From a bacterium (GTDB lineage Bacteria > Chlamydiota > Chlamydiia > Chlamydiales > SM23-39): a stretch of DNA of 9,550 bases. Every line of letters begins with the position of its first letter. Position 1 is the first letter of the stretch. The stretch spans positions 1 to 9,550 of the forward strand of contig JAKAFF010000038.1 of NCBI GenBank assembly GCA_021818045.1. Reading direction: 5' to 3'. The position numbers and the translations under genes were made by a program. Of this stretch, positions 5,658 to 9,550 are shown in pieces. Below the pieces are notes generated by a model. That model saw nothing but the letters and a program-made list of their open reading frames with translations, searched no databases and had not been told where the DNA came from.

Positions 5658-6959
5658 TTAGACGCTCTCTAAAAAATTGACGAGCTCCAAATCTCTTTCT
5701 GGAGAGATGTAGACCCAATTGGACCTTTTTGAGGGGATGTTTAATAGCAGATCTGAACAATCGCGTGCCTTTTGAATGACAACGTGGCGCCTTGATACGG
5801 GAAAACAGAGTCGATCTTGCACTTCTTCGGTCGGATAAAATTCCCAATCTATTTCTGTATCTGCAAGTCGATTGTTTTGTTTAAATTTTTTGAGATCTTC
5901 GATCGTCACATGGTCGGCAAGTGCAATGGCGCGAAAGCGGTGCTGACGGAAAATCACGCATTTTGCATCGGTATGGCCCGCCAGTTTTGGAGCGATGGCG
6001 GCTTTATTTAAGGACGAAATGACATCTGTGTCGCTTAAAGACAAAAACTCTTCTACTGTCTCGATTTGTTTGGAATAGTTTGCAAGCATATAGCGGCGCA
6101 AATGAAAATTGTAGGCTTTGACTGAGGAGTACTGATAGACCCTTCGATGCATAAAGTGGCGCGCTAAAAGCAGCGCTTCGCAAGACTCGAGGCCGTTTTC
6201 ATCGATCCCTAGCTGCAACTCATCCCCTCCCCGATCCACACTTGGCAAGACCCTTAAGCTTTCGATGAGTTGATGATAATCGAAAACACCGTAAGCGACT
6301 CCCGTACTTTTGGCATCGCGCAAAAGGTAATCGATGCGATCTGCCCCAAAAAAATCTCCCGTAATGATTTCGGAAACAATTTTTTCCCAAGGAGAAAAAG
6401 AGTTGCTTGTCTCACTCTTCCATTTCTCTTCTCCGACCGCAATTTTTTTAATGTCTTCGATGATATCCCGTTCGACTAGATCTGCCACATAGGCGGGGTG
6501 CTTTCGCAATTTATCCCAAACGGGGGCAAGGTAGGAGCTGTCGATAATTTTAAGCGTCCAGTGCTCATGACCGAACTGACCAAGTAGTGCTTTTTCTGCC
6601 ACGTGAGAAAAAGGGAGGTGTCCCAAATCATGGCACAAAGCCGCCATCCGCAGTACGCGTCTCCAGTATAAGTAATCGGAGGAGCCTTTTCTCGGGACAA
6701 AATGGAACACGTCGGGCCTGACCGAGCGGCACGTTTTTTCAAACATGAGGGTCGCAAGAGTCATGACCCCCAAAGAGTGTTCAAAGCGCGTGTGGGTAGC
6801 TCCTGGATAAACCAGGTAGGCAGCTCCCAACTGATGGATGTAATGGAGCCTTTGAAAGGGCCACGAATCAATCAGCTCTTTTTCGAACTCATCAAAAGGG
6901 ATGAATCCGTGAACGGAGTCGTAAATTTTTTTGTCTGCGTAAAGAAAATCTTTAACCAT
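5658..6959 (-). CDS. HD-domain phosphohydrolase (COG1078 / dNTP triphosphohydrolase-like)
   Basis: This is a 433-residue cytosolic metal-dependent phosphohydrolase. The N-terminal sequence KIYDSVHGFI and FQRLHYIHQLG-A-LVYPGATHTRFEHSLG (36-64) are hallmarks of the SAMHD1/YwfO branch. The metal ligands of the H...HD...D motif appear as His61, His110-Asp111 (ALCHDLGHLPFSH) and Asp207 (FFGADRIDYLLRD). Related enzymes hydrolyse (d)NTPs to the nucleoside and triphosphate, or are broad nucleotide phosphatases; the exact substrate is inferred. The start is the ATG at 6957-6959, with a TATAAT-type promoter so close that the mRNA leader would be about 5 nt and no Shine-Dalgarno is visible. It is the first gene of an apparent operon, followed after one base by the NTT-like carrier, which suggests shared nucleotide handling. 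Confidence 0.9.
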   Translation of the reverse strand: MVKDFLYADKKIYDSVHGFIPFDEFEKELIDSWPFQRLHYIHQLGAAYLVYPGATHTRFEHSLGVMTLATLMFEKTCRSVRPDVFHFVPRKGSSDYLYWRRVLRMAALCHDLGHLPFSHVAEKALLGQFGHEHWTLKIIDSSYLAPVWDKLRKHPAYVADLVERDIIEDIKKIAVGEEKWKSETSNSFSPWEKIVSEIITGDFFGADRIDYLLRDAKSTGVAYGVFDYHQLIESLRVLPSVDRGGDELQLGIDENGLESCEALLLARHFMHRRVYQYSSVKAYNFHLRRYMLANYSKQIETVEEFLSLSDTDVISSLNKAAIAPKLAGHTDAKCVIFRQHRFRAIALADHVTIEDLKKFKQNNRLADTEIDWEFYPTEEVQDRLCFPVSRRHVVIQKARDCSDLLLNIPSKRSNWVYISPERDLELVNFLESV

Positions 6960-6962
6960 ATA

Positions 6963-6993
6963 CAGAACCCATTATAACAGAATAGGGTTTCTG
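6963..6993. repeat. Inverted repeat flanking the HD promoter -10
   Basis: cagaaccc (6963-6970) and gggtttctg (6985-6993) are inverted copies differing by one bulged base. The 14-bp centre holds the TATAAT. It could be an operator or a 3' hairpin for the upstream gene, but there is no U tract after it. Confidence 0.4.
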
Positions 6994-6998
6994 GACAA
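6971..6998 (-). promoter_or_regulatory. HD operon promoter, TTGTCC-N16-TGTTATAAT
   Basis: The minus strand has TTGTCC (6998-6993), a 16-bp spacer and a perfect TATAAT (6976-6971) preceded by TGT, an extended -10. The start of transcription would fall near 6964, about 5 nt before the HD ATG. It sits directly behind the stop of the GMP-reductase-like gene. Confidence 0.65.
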
Positions 6999-7002
6999 CG
7001 CC

Positions 7003-8019
7003 TTATACCGATACGGGACGCGGCATGCTCTCATGCATATAGGAGGAAGATACTTGTACAAACTCGGCTTTTCGCTGCAGCTCTTTCAAATTTCTCGCCC
7101 CCCCATAGGTCATGCCGCTTCGAACACCGCCTAGCAACTGCTCGATCAGCTCTTCGGCCGTTCCTGTAACGGGCGCCCAAAAATCAACGCCTTCTGCAAC
7201 CGTCTTAGCTTTAAGCCCCCCATAGAACTCATTTTGAAAATCAGCTGAGGCTTGTCCGCGGAATTTGGCTTCTAACCCGCTTGGCGCTTTATCGCTTGGC
7301 CTTTTTTGCGCAGCGGATTCTTTGGTGAGACAAAAAAGTTTGCCCACCATCACAGAGCTTGCCCCTGCAGCAAGAGCCAAAACCACATCGCGGCTCGTGC
7401 GGATGCCCCCATCTGCGATCAAGGGCACGCGCAATTTTTCTGCAATGCGCGCGCAATCTTGTACGGCCGTAAATTGGGGGATCCCAAATCCTGTCACCAT
7501 CCGGGTTGTGCAAGCAGCGCCCGGCCCCACGCCCACTTTCACTGCATCGGCACCTGCATTGACCAAATCGTGATAAGCCATGGCCGTACAAACGTTGCCT
7601 GCGATGATTTGCTTGTCGGGGTGTGACTTTTTCAGCTCTTGGATGTGGCGAAACATCCGATCGGAGTGGCCATGCGCTACATCGATGCAAGCCCCTATGG
7701 CTCCAAGATCTAGCAATTCCCTTGTCTCATCCAGTTTTAAGATGCCGCAAGATACGATCGTTTTCCCTTGAAATTTTTTGACCCATTTTCTTTGTTCATC
7801 CATGGAGGTAAATCGGTGGAATATGGGAATAGATCCATAATTGAGCAATACTGTTGCAAGCTCTTCGCTGATTACAGTGTCCATGTTCGCAGCCAGTAAA
7901 GGGGTGGTCATTTTTAACGTTTTGGTCAACCACGTCTCGAGTGAGGGTTCTGTACGAGAGGGGATGTTATTAAATTGGGGCACTAATGCCACGTCATCAT
8001 AGGTGAGTGCGTGTCTCAT
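7003..8019 (-). CDS. IMP dehydrogenase/GMP reductase-family enzyme, CBS-less, GMP-reductase-like
   Basis: This 338-residue TIM-barrel oxidoreductase is of purine metabolism. The catalytic loop GVGPGAACTTRMVTGFGIPQ (163-182) places the nucleophile at Cys170. CIDVAHGHSD (111-120), IADGGIRT (201-208) and AEG (275-277) match the family's phosphate, base and catalytic regions. Two features favour GMP reductase (GMP to IMP, NADPH) over IMP dehydrogenase. There is no CBS pair, and the flap has no Arg-Tyr dyad; FRGQASADFQ resembles the short flap of GuaC-type enzymes, and DVAHGHS is also reminiscent of them. GGVRSGMTYGGA (297-308), however, is rather IMPDH-like. The frame is open to 8091. I chose the ATG at 8017-8019 because GGAG lies 8 nt upstream and the MRHALTYDDVALVP N-terminus matches the family start. 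The gene is monocistronic by appearance and divergent from the glycosyltransferase. Confidence 0.87.
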   Translation of the reverse strand: MRHALTYDDVALVPQFNNIPSRTEPSLETWLTKTLKMTTPLLAANMDTVISEELATVLLNYGSIPIFHRFTSMDEQRKWVKKFQGKTIVSCGILKLDETRELLDLGAIGACIDVAHGHSDRMFRHIQELKKSHPDKQIIAGNVCTAMAYHDLVNAGADAVKVGVGPGAACTTRMVTGFGIPQFTAVQDCARIAEKLRVPLIADGGIRTSRDVVLALAAGASSVMVGKLFCLTKESAAQKRPSDKAPSGLEAKFRGQASADFQNEFYGGLKAKTVAEGVDFWAPVTGTAEELIEQLLGGVRSGMTYGGARNLKELQRKAEFVQVSSSYMHESMPRPVSV

Positions 8020-8027
8020 TAAAAATT

Positions 8028-8031
8028 CTCC
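8028..8031 (-). promoter_or_regulatory. Shine-Dalgarno GGAG of the GMP-reductase-like gene
   Basis: GGAG (8031-8028) is 8 nt before the ATG at 8019. It decides this start over the longer frame that begins at 8091. Confidence 0.6.
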
Positions 8032-8050
8032 ACTGGATGTCTGGCAAGAG

Positions 8051-8079
8051 ATTGTAGCGCTTGGCAAATATTTGCTCAA
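8051..8079 (-). promoter_or_regulatory. Promoter of the GMP-reductase-like gene, TTGAGC-N17-TACAAT
   Basis: TTGAGC (8079-8074) and TACAAT (8056-8051) are exactly 17 bp apart. Transcription would start near 8044, giving a leader of about 25 nt that contains the Shine-Dalgarno. The spacer is occupied by a perfect palindrome. Confidence 0.6.
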
Positions 8080-8091
8080 TCTGTGTATCAT
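8061..8091 (+). promoter_or_regulatory. Possible glycosyltransferase promoter, TTGGCA-N19-TATCAT
   Basis: TTGGCA (8061-8066) and TATCAT (8086-8091) are 19 bp apart, which is longer than ideal. Transcription would begin about 8098, exactly at a GTG codon of the glycosyltransferase frame. The evidence is weak. Confidence 0.3.
8064..8075. promoter_or_regulatory. Perfect 12-bp palindrome GCAAATATTTGC, operator candidate
   Basis: GCAAATATTTGC is its own reverse complement. It fills most of the spacer of the minus-strand promoter and overlaps the candidate -35 of the plus-strand glycosyltransferase promoter, so a bound protein could affect both. It differs from the gammaproteobacterial PurR core GCAAACGTTTGC only at the two central bases. 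Confidence 0.45.
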
Positions 8092-8097
8092 GGACGC

Positions 8098-8928
8098 GTG
8101 ATCTGCGTATGTATCTTAACCAAAAACTCGGCTGCAACCTTGCCGGCAACTTTAGATTCGGTGCGCCAATTCCCGGAGGTTTTGATCCTCGATAACGGCT
8201 CAAAAGATGAGACGCTAGATATTGCGAAGATGTATCCCAATGTCAGAATAGAAAAGAGTCCTTTTTTAGGCTTTGGCCCCTTGAAAAATTGGGCAGCTTC
8301 CCTTGCAAAATACGATTGGATTTTGTCTTTGGATAGCGATGAAGTTTTGTCCCTCGCTCTGCAGCAAGAAATCAAAGCTCTTTCGCTTGATCCCACACTC
8401 ACCTACCAAATTCCTCGACATAACTACTATAACGGCAAAAGGATCCGAGGGTGTGGATGGGACCCGGAAAAGGTGGCCAGATTATACAATCGCAAAAGCG
8501 TCTCTTTTGCAAATGTGCAGGTGCACGAGTCCCTCATCGCTCCACACGTAAGTTCCCTAAACTCTCCCCTATTGCATACGCCGTATCGCTCCACGGCCGA
8601 TTTTCTTGCTAAGATGCAGCACTACTCCACCCTTTTTGCCCTGCAGCATCGAGGCAAAAAAAAATCTTCGCACGCCAAAGCCTTAGGGCATGCTTTTTTC
8701 GCTTTCTTTCGATCTTTTATTCTAAAGAGGGGCTGTTTTTGCGGATGGGAAGGATTTGTGATTTCGATCTATAACGCAAATACGGCGTTTTATAAGTATG
8801 TTAAGCTCTGGGAGGCGAACCGATCGATTGGCTCTGATGAGACATCTCACACAATTCCACCTCCGCTGGACGGGCAGCTGCGCTCAAAACTGCAGGCGCC
8901 CCAGGCTCTTCCTCCTCGCTCGCAATAA
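8098..8928 (+). CDS. Family 2 glycosyltransferase (WaaE/KdtX-like)
   Basis: This is a GT-A fold transferase of 276 residues, probably adding a sugar to lipopolysaccharide core or another surface glycan at the cytoplasmic membrane face. The nucleotide-sugar fold starts VICVCILTKN and continues through ILDNGSKDETL. The metal-binding DxD lies in SLDSDE, about 73-75 residues after this start. YNRKS and VQVHE downstream are typical of the LPS-core GT2 branch. The frame is open to a GTG at 8083. I chose the GTG at 8098 because the family usually begins right at this beta strand and because a -10-like TATCAT sits 6 bp upstream; neither start has a Shine-Dalgarno. The coding region has an A9 run (8656-8664). 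The final roughly 35 residues after WEANR look non-conserved and overlap the convergent unrecognised ORF. Confidence 0.88.
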   Translation: MICVCILTKNSAATLPATLDSVRQFPEVLILDNGSKDETLDIAKMYPNVRIEKSPFLGFGPLKNWAASLAKYDWILSLDSDEVLSLALQQEIKALSLDPTLTYQIPRHNYYNGKRIRGCGWDPEKVARLYNRKSVSFANVQVHESLIAPHVSSLNSPLLHTPYRSTADFLAKMQHYSTLFALQHRGKKKSSHAKALGHAFFAFFRSFILKRGCFCGWEGFVISIYNANTAFYKYVKLWEANRSIGSDETSHTIPPPLDGQLRSKLQAPQALPPRSQ

Positions 8929-9349
8929 GACACGCCGTAACGCCCCATTCTTCCGAGTAAAAAAGGACGAGAGTATACGCCTCTTTATCTAGTAGCTCTG
9001 GAGCTGCTATCTCCACTCTGCGCTCTCCCCAGAGAACTGATGAACTCTTTTTAGCAGCAAGCCTCGGAGATAGACAGCGATGCCGAACGACAGAGCCGAC
9101 CGTTGCCACAATGCGTTCTAGCTCTACAGAAGGTACAGAGATGGCTTGCAAATGACGCTTTTGAATCTTTTTTCTTGCTTTGTCTGACGAATTACAGGTT
9201 GAAATAATCAGTGGATCGCGAGTTGCCGTGCGTTGGTTGTTGTGCTTAAAGGATACATACACTCTGCTCGATACTCGGGGAAATGTAAGCTCCACACTTT
9301 CCACCCATGATGGTAGATCGGCAGCACATTTTGCTCGCAGTTTTATCAT
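8801..9349 (-). CDS. Unrecognised 182-residue ORF
   Basis: This is an open frame without a recognised family. Residues 1-100 are basic (KARKKIQKRH at 57-66). Residues about 105-145 look like a folded segment with alternating hydrophobics (AYTLVLFYSEEWGVTACLIA). The tail is low in complexity, with EEEE and Ala/Pro stretches. No signal peptide or membrane helix is obvious. The ATG at 9347-9349 lies 20 bp downstream of a tRNA gene on the same strand and lacks a clear ribosome site. The last 128 bp overlap the 3' end of the convergent glycosyltransferase. It is the only long frame in 8929-9349, so either it is the gene here or this stretch of about 420 bp is non-coding. A truncated or decaying gene is also possible. 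Confidence 0.45.
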   Translation of the reverse strand: MIKLRAKCAADLPSWVESVELTFPRVSSRVYVSFKHNNQRTATRDPLIISTCNSSDKARKKIQKRHLQAISVPSVELERIVATVGSVVRHRCLSPRLAAKKSSSVLWGERRVEIAAPELLDKEAYTLVLFYSEEWGVTACLIASEEEEPGAPAVLSAAARPAEVELCEMSHQSQSIGSPPRA

Positions 9350-9369
9350 GAATATAACTTACAAAAAGA

Positions 9370-9443
9370 TGACGGTAGCCGGATTCGAACCAGCGACACG
9401 TGGATTATGATTCCACTGCTCTAACCAGCTGAGCTATACCGCC
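9370..9443 (-). tRNA. tRNA with CAU anticodon, probably elongator tRNA-Met
   Basis: The complete 74-nt cloverleaf has acceptor GGCGGTA paired with TACCGTC (one G-U), D-arm with GCTCAGCTGGTTAGAGC, anticodon stem GTGGA/TCCAC around loop ATCATAA (anticodon CAT), and T-arm GCTGG-TTCGAAT-CCGGC. A73 is the discriminator and CCA is not encoded. Pairing at position 1-72 rules out an initiator. Elongator Met is favoured by overall similarity, but tRNA-Ile2, whose CAU is modified by TilS to lysidine, cannot be excluded by eye. A T5 run follows within a few bases. Confidence 0.88.
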
Positions 9444-9461
9444 GTACATAGTGGAGAAAAA

Positions 9462-9534
9462 TAGCGGGGGTAGGACTCGAACCTACGGCCTTTGGGTTAT
9501 GAGCCCAACGAGCTAACCACTGCTCCACCCCGCG
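9462..9534 (-). tRNA. Initiator tRNA-fMet (CAU)
   Basis: This 73-nt cloverleaf has CGCGGGG acceptor, D-arm GAGC-AGTGGTTA-GCTC, anticodon arm TTGGG-CTCATAA-CCCAA and T-arm GTAGG-TTCGAGT-CCTAC. Initiator hallmarks are present: an unpaired 1-72 (here C1 with U72, rather than the C1-A72 of E. coli) and three consecutive G-C pairs at the base of the anticodon stem. CCA is not encoded. It lies 18 bp upstream of the other CAU tRNA on the same strand, so the two are probably cotranscribed. Confidence 0.93.
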
Positions 9535-9550
9535 ATAAAGAAAGTATAAA

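Noticed and set aside
8020..8091. N-terminal extension of the GMP-reductase-like gene up to 8091
   Set aside because: It would run through the promoter, palindrome and Shine-Dalgarno. The added residues do not resemble the family N-terminus.
8991..9008. Hairpin AGTAGCT/AGCTGCT as a terminator for the glycosyltransferase
   Set aside because: There is no T tract on either strand, and it lies inside the minus-strand ORF.
9180..9410. Plus-strand ORF of 76 codons ending in TVAGFEPATRGL
   Set aside because: The C-terminus is the antisense translation of the tRNA T-arm, a well-known spurious protein signature.
1..9550. CRISPR array, rRNA, prophage or integrase-bounded island
   Set aside because: No regularly spaced repeats, rRNA motifs, integrase or phage genes were seen. 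The tRNA pair is intact and shows no visible attachment-site duplicate within the window.

Overview
The window most likely comes from an amoeba-associated ('environmental') chlamydia or a close relative. This is inferred from gene content, not from a marker gene. It has two tandem SET-domain proteins resembling the chlamydial nuclear effector NUE (CT737). It also has a short membrane protein of the NTT/TLC nucleotide-transporter superfamily, a SulP transporter with a STAS domain, and tRNA genes that do not encode the 3' CCA. Packing is tight, with convergent genes overlapping at their 3' ends.

Layout, left to right. Positions 1-146 look like the decayed 3' tip of an IS200/IS605-type tnpB followed by a right-end hairpin. 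The stop codon of the neighbouring SET gene lies inside that hairpin region. Positions 140-1682 (minus) hold two SET genes. The upstream one carries ankyrin-like repeats, and the downstream one starts inside its stop codon. Upstream of them, 1753-1920 (minus) holds a 55-residue ORF with a near-consensus sigma70-type promoter and a good Shine-Dalgarno; it may lead the SET operon. Adenylate kinase (2033-2722, plus) converges on and overlaps a SulP transporter. The minus-strand series HD phosphohydrolase (6959-5658), NTT-like carrier (5656-4415) and SulP (4372-2681) looks like one operon, with a clear promoter in front of the HD gene. A CBS-less IMPDH/GMP-reductase-family enzyme (7003-8019, minus) is divergent from a family 2 glycosyltransferase (8098-8928, plus). 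Their shared 80-bp promoter region has a perfect 12-bp palindrome. The right end has an unrecognised ORF (minus) and two CAU-anticodon tRNA genes, one an initiator tRNA.

Functional picture (inference). Adenylate kinase, the NTT-like carrier, the HD-family nucleotide triphosphatase and the GMP-reductase-like enzyme form a loose nucleotide-economy neighbourhood, as expected of a bacterium that scavenges host nucleotides. The SET pair is a candidate effector locus that acts on host or bacterial proteins. The glycosyltransferase probably acts on lipopolysaccharide or another surface glycan.

The best candidates for something undescribed are the 55-residue promoter-proximal ORF ahead of the SET pair, the PurR-box-like palindrome at the GMP-reductase promoter, and the insertion-sequence end that supplies the end of a SET gene. 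No CRISPR array, rRNA, prophage or integron structure was seen.
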